Shown here in pieces: positions 1 to 7,990 of a stretch of DNA of 64,000 nt (its first letter is position 1; each line of letters begins with the position of its first letter). Both the position numbers and the translations under genes were made by a program. The DNA comes from Hyphomicrobiales bacterium (GTDB taxonomy: Bacteria > Pseudomonadota > Alphaproteobacteria > Rhizobiales > Xanthobacteraceae): assembly GCA_021732215.1 (NCBI GenBank), contig JAKFVL010000006.1:186001-250000 (forward strand), read 5' to 3'. The notes under the pieces are model-generated. The model ran no database searches and had not been told where the DNA came from. It saw only the letters and a list, made by a program, of their open reading frames with translations.

Positions 1-141
1 GCGCTTGACAAGGCACGGCTGGCGGATGGATCGAGCGCATACACGACATTATTCGACCTGTACGAGAGCCGCGTTCGCGAATTCATGGTCAATCCCCCGC
101 CGCCGGACTGGGATGGCGTTTTCGCTCTGCAGACCAAGTGA
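1..141 (+). CDS. C-terminal fragment, possible class III adenylate/guanylate cyclase
   Basis: Frame 1 is open from the window edge to a TGA at 139-141, giving 46 residues that end in PPPPDWDGVFALQTK. The tail resembles the C-termini of rhizobial adenylate/guanylate cyclase proteins, which often end in a 'PP..WDGV' stretch. That is recall of a family pattern, not an alignment, and the catalytic domain lies outside the window. The genes that follow (MBL hydrolases, two cNMP-binding proteins and a gated channel) make a cyclase plausible here. It could instead be any protein with a similar tail. Confidence 0.45.
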   Translation, partial: ALDKARLADGSSAYTTLFDLYESRVREFMVNPPPPDWDGVFALQTK

Positions 142-314
142 TTTCTGGCGTCTCGCGATGGGACGAAACGCCGCTGCTGCGCGCGGTGATTGTGGCCGAT
201 CTTCCACAGCCTCGGGCAAAAGCCGCGCGGCCGGGTCGCATCCGGTTCCGGTTCCGGTATACTGCGGCAGCCTTGTGAATCCGATGTCTCCAGATTCTTC
301 CGCCGAGCCGAAAT

Positions 315-1145
315 ATGTCTTCACCTTCGATGTTCGTGCGTTTCTGGGGCGTTCGCGGCAGTATTCCGTGCCCCGGGCCGGGTAAAGCCCGTTACGGCGG
401 ACACACGTCCTGCGTCGAAGTGCGTTGCGGCGATCAACTCCTCGTCTTCGATGCCGGCAGCGGTATCCGTGTGCTCGGCAACGCGCTGCAAGCCGAGAAC
501 AAGGCCTGCGACGTCGACCTGTTTTTTTCCCATTGCCATATCGATCATCTGCTTGGGCTGCCGTTCTTCGCTCCGCTGTTCGACGGCGGCCACCGCCTCA
601 GATTGTTCAGCGGCCACATGACGGCCGAGGGCGGGATCGCGGCTGCGATCGACAAGCTGATGAGCTTCCCGCTGTTTCCGGTTGGCATCGACATGGCGAA
701 AGCCAAACTCGAATTCCGGGATTTCAAAGCGGGGGAGACGTTGTCGCCGCGCCCCGGCATCACGATTCGGACCGCGCCGCTGGTTCATCCGGGCGGAGCG
801 ACCGGCTACCGCGTCGAATACCAGGGACGCTCGGTCGCCTATCTGACCGATCTTGAAATCAGCGAGGACCTCGACTCGCGCATCGTGGCGCTGGCGGATG
901 CCGCTGACGTGCTGATCGTCGATGCGACCTACACCGACGACGAGTTGCCGCAGCACGAAGGCTGGGGTCACTCAAGCTGGCAGCAAGTGGTGAGGCTGGC
1001 AAAGCAGGCGAAGGCAAAGACTCTCTGTTTGTTTCATCACGATCCTGATCATGACGATGCCTTCATGGATCGGGTTGCGGCCGATGCCGCAGCCGCGCTG
1101 CCCGGCACCATCGTGGCGAAGGACGGCCTGATCATTCCGCTGTGA
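315..1145 (+). CDS. MBL-fold metallo-hydrolase, possible cyclic nucleotide phosphodiesterase-like
   Basis: A 276-residue metallo-beta-lactamase fold protein. The metal-binding signature HCHIDH is at residues 73-78, after FDAGSG (about 45-50), which ends the first beta sheet. Further ligands are probably the Asp of AYLTDLE (near 178), the GHSSW histidine (near 219) and the late FHHDPDHDD cluster. This architecture is seen in small MBL enzymes that hydrolyse phosphodiesters, including some cyclic nucleotide phosphodiesterases. The cNMP-binding neighbours fit that role, but substrate specificity cannot be read from sequence. The ATG at 315 has only a weak ribosome site; the conserved 'RFWGVRGSIPCPG' begins at residue 9, so the start is probably right. 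It converges with the next gene across 13 nt. Confidence 0.8.
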   Translation: MSSPSMFVRFWGVRGSIPCPGPGKARYGGHTSCVEVRCGDQLLVFDAGSGIRVLGNALQAENKACDVDLFFSHCHIDHLLGLPFFAPLFDGGHRLRLFSGHMTAEGGIAAAIDKLMSFPLFPVGIDMAKAKLEFRDFKAGETLSPRPGITIRTAPLVHPGGATGYRVEYQGRSVAYLTDLEISEDLDSRIVALADAADVLIVDATYTDDELPQHEGWGHSSWQQVVRLAKQAKAKTLCLFHHDPDHDDAFMDRVAADAAAALPGTIVAKDGLIIPL

Positions 1146-1158
1146 TGTTGTCCGCCGC

Positions 1159-1983
1159 TCAATCGTCGAGCTTGTTGAGATCCCGCACCGACTGCATGAT
1201 CGGCTCGAAGTTTTCACGGGCGTCCAGTGCATCGAACAGTTGCCCGGTATCCGAAAGCAACGTGCGTGAACGTTCGATCGCGGTTTGCGCATCGTGGATC
1301 GGCGTCGCCGACAACCGGCCATGCCCGGACATCAGCACCTTGGCGTTGAGGCCGGCCAGCCGGTGCAGCGATTCGATATAATCGCTGATGCTTCCCGAAC
1401 CGAATATGCCGCCCATCACGCCGCCCGGCATCAGCGTGTCGGCGGCGAACAGCAGGCCCTTGTCCTGGTCGAACAGGCTGATGCAGGCCGAGGTGTGCCC
1501 TGGTGTATGCAGAACGCGAAGCTGGAAATCGCCGAGATCGATCAGGTTGCCTTCCTCGAGCCACAGGTCGACGTCGAACGGCACGTTCGGCTCGTTGAAC
1601 ATCTTGCGCAGCGTCGCGAAATCGTCGCGCAGCGCGATCTTGTTGGCGGCGAGGCGATGCGCCGCGATCAGCGTCTTGCCGTTGAACAGGTGCGCCGCGC
1701 CGATGTGGTCGAGATGCTCGTGCGACAGGATGACGAGATCGATGTCCGCCGGAGCGCAGCCGAGGTGCCGCATCCCGGCTTCGAGATAGGGAAAGGTCGA
1801 GGCAAGGCCGACGTCGATCAGCGCCGTGCGCCGCGAGCCCTGCACCAGATAGGCATTGGCGCCGCGGCTCTTGAAACGGAACTGATGCACCGACGGCGCC
1901 GCCCGCACCAGTGCATAGAACTCGTCGTTGATGACGGTCTCGAACGGCTCCTTGGGCCTTTCGGTCCTGACCTGATCGCTCAT
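1159..1983 (-). CDS. MBL-fold metallo-hydrolase (glyoxalase II-like)
   Basis: A 274-residue metallo-beta-lactamase superfamily hydrolase with the full zinc signature HEHLDH at residues 88-93. HTPGHTSACISLF carries the third histidine, FAADTLMPGG the bridging aspartate, and MSGHGR the last histidine. The sequence belongs to the broad glyoxalase II/thioesterase-like group, with no clue to the substrate. It lies 4 nt downstream of the small cNMP-binding gene on the same strand, so the two are probably cotranscribed. It is a different subfamily from the MBL protein on the opposite strand. Confidence 0.8.
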   Translation of the reverse strand: MSDQVRTERPKEPFETVINDEFYALVRAAPSVHQFRFKSRGANAYLVQGSRRTALIDVGLASTFPYLEAGMRHLGCAPADIDLVILSHEHLDHIGAAHLFNGKTLIAAHRLAANKIALRDDFATLRKMFNEPNVPFDVDLWLEEGNLIDLGDFQLRVLHTPGHTSACISLFDQDKGLLFAADTLMPGGVMGGIFGSGSISDYIESLHRLAGLNAKVLMSGHGRLSATPIHDAQTAIERSRTLLSDTGQLFDALDARENFEPIMQSVRDLNKLDD

Positions 1984-1987
1984 CGGA

Positions 1988-2389
1988 TCACCTGTTTGCA
2001 GCCATCTGATCCGGGGGAACTCCCAGCGCGCGGGCGAGGTTCGCCGCGTTGGTCGCCCGCAGCCTGTTGCTCAGGGCATCCATGATCATGAGCGCGAAGG
2101 CCGGTTGCTGCGCGACCAGATAGACAAAGCGCGCGTGATTGATGCTGATGACGCGCGTATTGGGCGCAGCCGCGATCGCGGTCGCCGACCGCGGCGAAGA
2201 ATCGATCACCGCCATCTCGCCGAAAAATTCCCCCTTGCCCAGGGTGGCGATAACGATGCGCTGGTTGGGAGCGTCGCGCACGATCTCGACTGTGCCGTCG
2301 AGCACGACGAACAGTTCGCGTCCGATCGTGCCCTCCTCGAAGATAACCTCGGAGGCGCCGTATTCAGTGATGCATTTATCGATCGCCAC
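1988..2389 (-). CDS. Stand-alone cyclic nucleotide-binding domain protein
   Basis: A short (133-residue) protein made almost entirely of one Crp/cAMP-binding beta-barrel. The phosphate-binding cassette FFGEMAVIDSSPRSATAIAA has the FGE and PRSA residues that contact the cyclic phosphate. No DNA-binding helix-turn-helix follows, so it is a sensor or adaptor rather than a Crp-type regulator. I chose the GTG at 2389 because GAGG lies 5 nt upstream and homology-like sequence begins at AIDKCITEYG. The frame is open further, to an ATG at 2458, but that extra N-terminus looks non-conserved. The C-terminus is helical, possibly for dimerisation. Confidence 0.75.
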   Translation of the reverse strand: MAIDKCITEYGASEVIFEEGTIGRELFVVLDGTVEIVRDAPNQRIVIATLGKGEFFGEMAVIDSSPRSATAIAAAPNTRVISINHARFVYLVAQQPAFALMIMDALSNRLRATNAANLARALGVPPDQMAANR

Positions 2390-2531
2390 GGATGCCTCGC
2401 GATTGCTTCCATGAAGGCCCGGGGCGGTGGGCCGCCAGAGGTAAGAGGCCACCAGCATCGCCTCTCACGTCAAGCCCTGCAACGGATTTTTGCGGGACCC
2501 GTGACCCTGCGGGCGGTTCGCCGAACTCGAT

Positions 2532-3647
2532 TCAGGCATTCTGCTGCGCGCGCCGCTTGGCCTCGGCGTCGATCGTTTGTGCGAGCTCGGGATGCTGACC
2601 CATCAGCATGCGGAATTCGACGACGTCGAGCACCAGCAGCGTCGATGTCTGAGTCGTCACGACATTGGCCGATCGCGGGCGGTTCTCGAACAGCGCCATC
2701 TCTCCGAAGAACGCACCGGAGCCGAGCTTGATGCGTTTGTCATTTGGCAACTCAACTTCGACTTCGCCATCTGCGATGAAGTACATGCAGTCGCCCACCT
2801 GGCCTTTGCGGATGATCATGGTCCGGCGCGGCACCTCGATGCGTCGAAGCATGTTGGTGACATCGGCGATGGCGACAGCGCCGAGCGAATTGAAGAACGG
2901 CACCTTGCTCACGGTTTCCCAGGTGTGCAAAAAGTTGTAGCGTTTGGTTTCCGCGGCAAAACCGGTGGCAAGGATACCGGTCCACAATCCGAAGACGCCC
3001 AGCCCGCTGATCATCACCATCGCCGCGACGAAACGGCCGAGCGGCGTGATCGGGACGACATCGCCATAGCCTGTTGTGGTCATGGTCACCACGGCCCACC
3101 ACAGGGTCGATGGCAGGCTGCCGAAGGCGGCCGGTTGCGCCTCGCGCTCCAGCACATGGAGCAGGGCCGACGACATGAACACGACCATTGTGAAGATCGC
3201 AAACACGCTGAACAGCGGTCCTCGCTCCTGGATCATGACCCGGCGGAGCTGCCGCAAGCCGGCGATTTCCGGCATGGGTTTCAGTATCCAGACTACGCCG
3301 AACAGCCAGGCCGATTGCGGTTGCGCGCCAAGCATCAGTGCGATCGGAACCGCGGTGGCGGAGGCGGCATCGATCAGTCCGCGGGCAGACAGGGCATACG
3401 CGCTCCATCGTTCTGCTCTGAAGGCATGGATCAGGCGAACCAGCCATTCCCAGACGAAGAAGGCCAGTGCCGCCCGCAGCAACCCCTCCACCCACCAGTG
3501 GGAAATTCCAAAGGCCGGCTTGGTCGTCAGGATGGTCAATCCGGCGAGGCCGATGGCGAGGGCCAGATAGCTCGCCCGGGTCATCGCCCTCGCGGTCGTG
3601 ACCGTCGCGAACCTCTCGAAAACCGCAAGAACAGGAGACTTGGGCAT
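2532..3647 (-). CDS. Cyclic nucleotide-gated potassium channel (MlotiK1-like)
   Basis: A 371-residue six-helix channel with a C-terminal cyclic nucleotide-binding domain, close in size and plan to MlotiK1 of Mesorhizobium loti. Hydrophobic segments S1-S6 span about residues 25-232, a short S4-like stretch LRQLRRVM is near 131-138, and the pore carries TMTTTGYGDVVP with the K+ selectivity filter TTGYGD at 191-196. The cNMP domain (about 255-365) has FFGEMALFENRPRSA, an intact phosphate-binding cassette. The start ATG at 3647 lies inside a 15-bp tandem repeat with five further in-frame ATGs upstream; two TAA codons separate it from them. The gene lies about 140 nt upstream of the small cNMP-binding gene on the same strand. 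Confidence 0.88.
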   Translation of the reverse strand: MPKSPVLAVFERFATVTTARAMTRASYLALAIGLAGLTILTTKPAFGISHWWVEGLLRAALAFFVWEWLVRLIHAFRAERWSAYALSARGLIDAASATAVPIALMLGAQPQSAWLFGVVWILKPMPEIAGLRQLRRVMIQERGPLFSVFAIFTMVVFMSSALLHVLEREAQPAAFGSLPSTLWWAVVTMTTTGYGDVVPITPLGRFVAAMVMISGLGVFGLWTGILATGFAAETKRYNFLHTWETVSKVPFFNSLGAVAIADVTNMLRRIEVPRRTMIIRKGQVGDCMYFIADGEVEVELPNDKRIKLGSGAFFGEMALFENRPRSANVVTTQTSTLLVLDVVEFRMLMGQHPELAQTIDAEAKRRAQQNA

Positions 3648-3725
3648 TTAAGACTTGGGCATTTAAGACTTGGGCATATAGGGCTTCGGCATATAAGGCT
3701 TCGGCATATAAGGCTTGGGCATATA
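3636..3725 (-). repeat. Six-copy 15-bp tandem repeat with in-frame ATG codons at the channel gene start
   Basis: On the minus strand six units of the form TATATGCCsAAGyCT run from 3725 to 3636. Each unit carries an ATG, at 3722, 3707, 3692, 3677, 3662 and 3647, all in the frame of the channel gene. The first four units read through as (MPKPY)3-MPKS and then meet TAA. The fifth reads MPKS-TAA, and the sixth ATG is the channel start (MPKSPVL). Two units therefore begin TAAATG instead of TATATG. No clear Shine-Dalgarno sequence is present within the array. Copy number would be prone to slippage, and the TAT/TAA difference decides whether upstream ATGs fuse to the channel. Confidence 0.9.
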
Positions 3726-3945
3726 AGGCCGACAGCGGCGAAGATGACCCGGTGCGCAATCAGGTTGCTCCTCCGGGCTTGGCCCGTCAACAATCCGGGC
3801 CGTCAAGCTCGGGGCGGTTTGGCCCGATGCGTCGCGTGACCGTCACAAGGCGTTGCTGGCGAAGGGCGCGGTTGCCTCTATAATCATTGCTGCAAAGCCC
3901 GTAAATCATATCGGCTCCCCTCGTTTCGGCAGACGGATCACGTCC

Positions 3946-4602
3946 ATGGATACGGCACAAACCATTCAGCAAGTCGGCGGCGTCTTCGCTTCGATTTTCG
4001 TCGTCGCGACCTACACCATGCGCACCATGATTCCACTGCGCATCTTCGGCATCCTCACCAACATCGTCCTGATCGTGGTGTCGTATTTCTCGGCGCATTA
4101 TGCGACGGTTCTGCTGCATGCCCTGCTGTTGCCGCTGAATGCCTATCGCCTGCATCAGATGCTGCAGCTCGTGCGCGAGGTGAAGCAATCGGTGAACAGC
4201 GATCTGTCGATGGATTGGCTCAAGCCGTTCATGACCGAACGTCCCTGCCGTACCGGTGAGGTGCTATTTTACAAGGACGAAAAGGCCGAGGACATGTTCT
4301 ACATCGTCAGCGGCCGATATCAGCTCGTCGAATCCGGCATCGAGTTGCCCAACGGCGCCATCGTCGGCGAACTCGGCATGCTCTCGCCTTCCAACAAGCG
4401 CACCCAGACGCTGGAATGCATCGAGGGCGGTCTCGTTCTCGCAGTGACCTATCGTCAGGTCGAGGAATTGTACGTGCAGAACCCGTCCTTCGGGTTCTAC
4501 TTCCTTCGGCTGTCCAGTGCGCGGCTGTTCCAGAACCTTGCGCGCGCCGAGGCGCGGCTGGCCGAACGCAACGAATCGAGCCCGGCCACCGGACCCGCCT
4601 GA
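3946..4602 (+). CDS. Membrane protein with C-terminal cyclic nucleotide-binding domain
   Basis: A 218-residue protein. The N-terminal third contains two hydrophobic segments (about residues 10-30 and 33-55), a Popeye-like layout of membrane helices followed by a cyclic nucleotide-binding fold. The domain (about 85-195) includes GEVLFYKDEKAEDMFYIVSG and IVGELGMLSPSNKRTQTLE. The phosphate-binding cassette is degenerate: GEL and an Arg are kept, but the usual PRSA is KRTQ, so cAMP binding is uncertain. I chose the ATG at 3946 (MDTAQTIQQ); an ATG at 3853 in frame adds 31 low-complexity residues. The stop overlaps the next start as TGATG, implying translational coupling to the DUF6537-like gene. 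Confidence 0.7.
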   Translation: MDTAQTIQQVGGVFASIFVVATYTMRTMIPLRIFGILTNIVLIVVSYFSAHYATVLLHALLLPLNAYRLHQMLQLVREVKQSVNSDLSMDWLKPFMTERPCRTGEVLFYKDEKAEDMFYIVSGRYQLVESGIELPNGAIVGELGMLSPSNKRTQTLECIEGGLVLAVTYRQVEELYVQNPSFGFYFLRLSSARLFQNLARAEARLAERNESSPATGPA

Positions 4603-5504
4603 TGGTGAAGATGCCCAAAGTCAGGGTCAGGGAGCGGTTGCAGCCGATCCGCTCTGCGATCGGTGCGCTGCGCCGGCCCGAGGATCGCACGCCGCCGCCC
4701 GTACCCGATGGACTTGCGCCGGAGGTCGTGCCGGCGGTTGAAGCGGGCATTCACCAGATGCTCGACTATCAGAGTGTGGGTTACGCTGATCTGTATGTGG
4801 ATCGCATCAGTCGTTTCATCGGCCGCCCCGAGATCGATGCCGCCCTGCATGCCGACATCGCGCGGCTGCTGGCGGCGCGGATGGCGTTCCGCGATCCGAT
4901 CCGGGTCGCGCAGCGCAGGCTGGCTGAGGTCGATGGCGCGCCGCCCGATCCCGATATCAGAGCCGGGGCGCGGTTCATCCGTTTCTCGCTTGCCGAAGTT
5001 ATCGCGCTGTTGCCGAGGATGGTCGCGGACGCCTTGATCCCGGTGATCGAGATGTTTGGCTGGCAGAATGTTCAAATTCCGGTCTGGCTCGACATCAGCG
5101 GGGCCGCCGGAATTCACGCGCTCCGGTTGCTGGCGTGGTTTCGGCGCTTTCGTTTGCGCTCGGTGCGTTATCCGAAGGAGCGCGCGGCCGTGGAGCGCTG
5201 GCTGCACATGATCGATCGCGCGCTGGTCAAGCGGCCGGAAGCGGTGCTGGAAGTCGTGAAGTCCGCCGAGATCATTCACGGCTATGGCAAGCGTTACAGC
5301 CAGACACTGGCGAACTGGCATATGCTGATCGATTCGATCGCGAAACCCGTGTTCGATGGCAAGCAGCAGATCGCCGATCTTTCTGCGGCCATGGCCGAGG
5401 CGCGGGCCGCCGCGATGTCCGATCCGACCGGGCTGCTGCTGCACAAGGTTATCGAGGCAATCAAGGCGCAGCAGGCTGCGCGCGTGACCGCTGCGGTTGC
5501 GTAA
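4602..5504 (+). CDS. DUF6537-like protein without an IorB catalytic domain
   Basis: A 300-residue protein that starts at ATG 4602 within the TGATG overlap. It resembles the C-terminal DUF6537 region of indolepyruvate oxidoreductase beta-type proteins: the word order MLDYQSVGYADLYVDRI, then LLAARMAFRDPIRVA, ALRLLAWFRRFRLRS, a PKERAAVERWL helix and SAEIIHGYGKRY all recall that family. No 2-oxoacid:acceptor oxidoreductase gamma domain and no cysteine cluster is present, so it cannot be a complete oxidoreductase subunit. Its coupling to a cNMP-binding membrane protein is unexpected. The function is unknown and the family call rests on recall of motif order. Confidence 0.6.
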   Translation: MVKMPKVRVRERLQPIRSAIGALRRPEDRTPPPVPDGLAPEVVPAVEAGIHQMLDYQSVGYADLYVDRISRFIGRPEIDAALHADIARLLAARMAFRDPIRVAQRRLAEVDGAPPDPDIRAGARFIRFSLAEVIALLPRMVADALIPVIEMFGWQNVQIPVWLDISGAAGIHALRLLAWFRRFRLRSVRYPKERAAVERWLHMIDRALVKRPEAVLEVVKSAEIIHGYGKRYSQTLANWHMLIDSIAKPVFDGKQQIADLSAAMAEARAAAMSDPTGLLLHKVIEAIKAQQAARVTAAVA

Positions 5505-5532
5505 GGCATTGCAATAGAATGCGGGTTTGGCT

Positions 5533-6873
5533 CTAACGCATCGCGATCTTGCTGCTCATCGCGCGATCCGCGATTTCGTGCTCGGCGCGCGACATGCGCT
5601 GGCGGTGCAGTTCAAGACTGTCACGGACAAACTCGTAGCCCAGCCGGAATGTCTCCAGACCGTCGGGGCTGACGCTTCCATCACGCAACCCGTTCAGCAC
5701 GCGCCGCAGGATTGCTTCAAGCTGATCCTGCGCGGTCTCGAGTTCGGCGCTGGTTTGTGCGGAACTGACCCGATGGCCGACTTCAAGAACGGCAGATGCA
5801 AGCCGGCCGGCTTTCTCGGGCGCCGTTCGCGTCATTGTCGTGTAGAGACCCACGAACACCGAGCCGATGATGCTGGCCGCGGCGAGCGCCAGGTACATCA
5901 GGTCGGTGTAGCGTTCCGCAAATGATTTGGTTTCGTCGTTGATGTACTGCGCGGCTCCCGGATGCGCGACGATCAAGGCATCCTTGTCGGTGTCGGCGGG
6001 TTCGATCTTGCTTGCGAAGCCGCCGTCGAGTGCGAGGTCGGATTTGTTCTCGAACAGTGCCCGTGCAAGTTCGACGACGCGGACTTCCGACAGTTGGGAC
6101 TGCGCGACCAGCATCCATTGCCATCCGATCGTCGTCACATCGTCGTCGGGAATCGCAGGAGACGACGACAGCAGACGCTCTTCGACGGTTTCCGACGACA
6201 CGCCTGGCGTCCGGCGTTCGATCGCCTTCGTCTCCTCAATCGTGTTCAGAATGAAGCCGCCATGCTGTTTGGCGAACTGCTCATAGCGCTTGTCACGGCC
6301 TATGGCGGACAGGCGATCGACAACGACGACGACTCCAAAGCCGTCGGTCAGCAGCAGCTTCTCCAGAGGAATATCGACACCCACGGTCTGGATGCGGAAA
6401 GGGGCGGCCGGGATTTCGTAAGGCGCGAGAATGCTGCGCAGAAGGGTCTCGTTGGTATCGTCGGCTCCGCGTACCGCGATCTTCTGCCCCTTGAGCGCCG
6501 TGACCGTCTTTATTTTGGTCTTCTTGCTGAGCAGGAGCACGACGTCGTGGTCGAGCACTGCGATGGCGCGTGCCCGGCTGGGAATCTTTGCATCGGTCCG
6601 CAGGATCGCGAGGTCGGCCTGGCGGCGGTCGAAACGGCTGATTGCCCTGCCGCCTTCGGAACTGGGGACAGGGCTCAAACGGATTCTGGATCCGCTCGCA
6701 GCGAGCACCGAAGCCAGCTTGGTCGCGAACTTTGCCTCGATCCCGTTCGGATCGCCGATGGCGATGGTGAGGTTGTCGCTGCGCTTGAACCAGTACCGTG
6801 TACCCCAGACCGTGGCAGCGGTCAGGATCAGGGTCAGCACCACGAAAATCACGATCTGTGTCCGGTTGCCCAT
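5533..6873 (-). CDS. TAXI-family (TRAP) solute-binding protein, membrane-anchored
   Basis: From ATG 6873 this is a 446-residue protein: an N-terminal transmembrane segment (IVIFVVLTLILTAATVWG, near residues 7-24), then a periplasmic-type domain starting LTIAIGDPNGIEAKFATKLA. It includes GQKIAVRGADDTNETLLRSIL, typical of TAXI solute receptors. A second hydrophobic helix (about 340-360, YLALAAASIIGSVFVGLY) precedes a charged helical tail, so the tail is cytoplasmic, unlike classic secreted receptors. No TRAP permease lies nearby. An in-frame ATG at 6978 would add 35 residues with another hydrophobic patch; a TTG further up is unlikely. It converges with the DUF6537-like gene across 28 nt. Confidence 0.7.
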   Translation of the reverse strand: MGNRTQIVIFVVLTLILTAATVWGTRYWFKRSDNLTIAIGDPNGIEAKFATKLASVLAASGSRIRLSPVPSSEGGRAISRFDRRQADLAILRTDAKIPSRARAIAVLDHDVVLLLSKKTKIKTVTALKGQKIAVRGADDTNETLLRSILAPYEIPAAPFRIQTVGVDIPLEKLLLTDGFGVVVVVDRLSAIGRDKRYEQFAKQHGGFILNTIEETKAIERRTPGVSSETVEERLLSSSPAIPDDDVTTIGWQWMLVAQSQLSEVRVVELARALFENKSDLALDGGFASKIEPADTDKDALIVAHPGAAQYINDETKSFAERYTDLMYLALAAASIIGSVFVGLYTTMTRTAPEKAGRLASAVLEVGHRVSSAQTSAELETAQDQLEAILRRVLNGLRDGSVSPDGLETFRLGYEFVRDSLELHRQRMSRAEHEIADRAMSSKIAMR

Positions 6874-7204
6874 TTTTCGCGGGCGCTCGGACGGATCGCG
6901 CTCGCCGGTTGCGGGCGCCTTGCTGCGTCTGCGAAAGAAACCCACTGTGGCAACCCCTGCTAGGACCGGAACAATCATAGCCGAGCCGCCTGTGGGAACA
7001 AGGCGGGCGGGCGTCGATGTGCCTGCTGCGGCGGGCTTTTTGCGCGGCTTGCTAAACGGGGCCCGGCTGGCACCGAGGCACCCGATCCGGATTTGGCTCG
7101 ATCCGATTCGGCGCAATGATTCAAGCGTCCGTGAAAGCGCGTTGCTGCCGTGGTTAACCTCTCGTTAGGATTTTGCATTGCATTCTCCTCGCAGGAGAAA
7201 CGCC

Positions 7205-7606
7205 ATGTGGTCTGGACGTAGCGCCTTCGAAAATGATGCCTGCCCCGTCGGTGACGACATGCTCGGTCAACTCTATCGAGCGAGCGAAAATGGTCTCCCA
7301 GCGTTGGTCGCGAGCGTCGCCCCGGATGTACGGGCGATGCTTGCGCTCTACTGCTACAAGCGCAGCCACCTGCATGCGATGGGCGTCGCCATCGCATCGA
7401 CGTGCGAAGAACTCGATCTGGTGAGAATGGGCGGCCGCGTCGGCTCGATGCTGTTTGCGATGTCGCGAGAGGCGGCAGCGCCTGTCGTCCGCAGCGGTTA
7501 CAGCAGCCGCAAGTCGATCACGCTCTCGACCAAACCGCTCAGCGTCATTCAGCCGATGGAAGACGATGTGCCGGAAGACGATTTCACCGTTGCCGTTCCG
7601 GCCTGA
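7205..7606 (+). CDS. Hypothetical protein
   Basis: A 133-residue soluble protein of unknown function. I chose the ATG at 7205 because AGGAG lies at the right distance upstream (AGGAGAAACGCC-ATG). The first half (MLGQLYRASENGLPALVASVAPDVRAMLALYCYKR) looks helical; the C-terminus is acidic (EDDVPEDDF). No signal peptide, membrane segment or known motif is seen. It stands alone, with its 3' end 6 nt from the convergent YkgJ-type gene. Coding looks real from the ribosome site and codon use. Confidence 0.6.
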   Translation: MWSGRSAFENDACPVGDDMLGQLYRASENGLPALVASVAPDVRAMLALYCYKRSHLHAMGVAIASTCEELDLVRMGGRVGSMLFAMSREAAAPVVRSGYSSRKSITLSTKPLSVIQPMEDDVPEDDFTVAVPA

Positions 7607-7612
7607 TTTCCT

Positions 7613-7939
7613 TTAATTCGCCAATTGAACGTCAAGCCGGGCAAGTCCGAACTTGCGCCGCGCCATCGTGCATTCGTCGTCGCCCGGCAGGCAGACGCGG
7701 CACACCTCCGGCCGCACCTCGTAGATTCCGCATGCCGTCACATCGCCGATCTTGCCCTTCAGCGCCGAGCAGCGGTCGCCCTCGCAACGCATGCCGGACA
7801 AGCGATCGTTGACATAGCCGAGCGGGATCAGGTCGAGCGTATCGTCGTCTTCGGTGGTGAAGCGCGGCCAGTTGCTCGAATAGGCGCAGCAGGCGCCGCA
7901 TGTCGTGCAAGGATTGGGAGCATGGGGCTGGGCGGTCAC
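7613..7939 (-). CDS. YkgJ-family cysteine cluster protein
   Basis: A 108-residue protein of the YkgJ/CxxCxxCC family (putative zinc- or iron-chelating domain). The N-terminal cluster is C11-x2-C14-x2-C17-C18 (NPCTTCGACC), followed by MRCEGDRCSAL and the C-terminal CGIYEVRPEVCRVC and DDECTMAR cysteines. That spacing is characteristic of the family. Biochemical function is not established for most members. It is separated from the upstream oxidase-family gene by about 50 nt on the same strand. Confidence 0.8.
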   Translation of the reverse strand: MTAQPHAPNPCTTCGACCAYSSNWPRFTTEDDDTLDLIPLGYVNDRLSGMRCEGDRCSALKGKIGDVTACGIYEVRPEVCRVCLPGDDECTMARRKFGLARLDVQLAN

Positions 7940-7990
7940 ATCGGATGCTCTGGCTGACGGGGTCGCGGCGCAACACGGCCGCGGAGCCGG

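Noticed and set aside
3636-3725. CRISPR-like array
   Set aside because: The units are 15 bp and directly adjacent, without spacers.
2577-3839. 420-codon ORF antisense to the K+ channel
   Set aside because: Low-complexity product; the repeat 'RLGHI/RLRHI' simply translates the 15-bp tandem repeat on the wrong strand.
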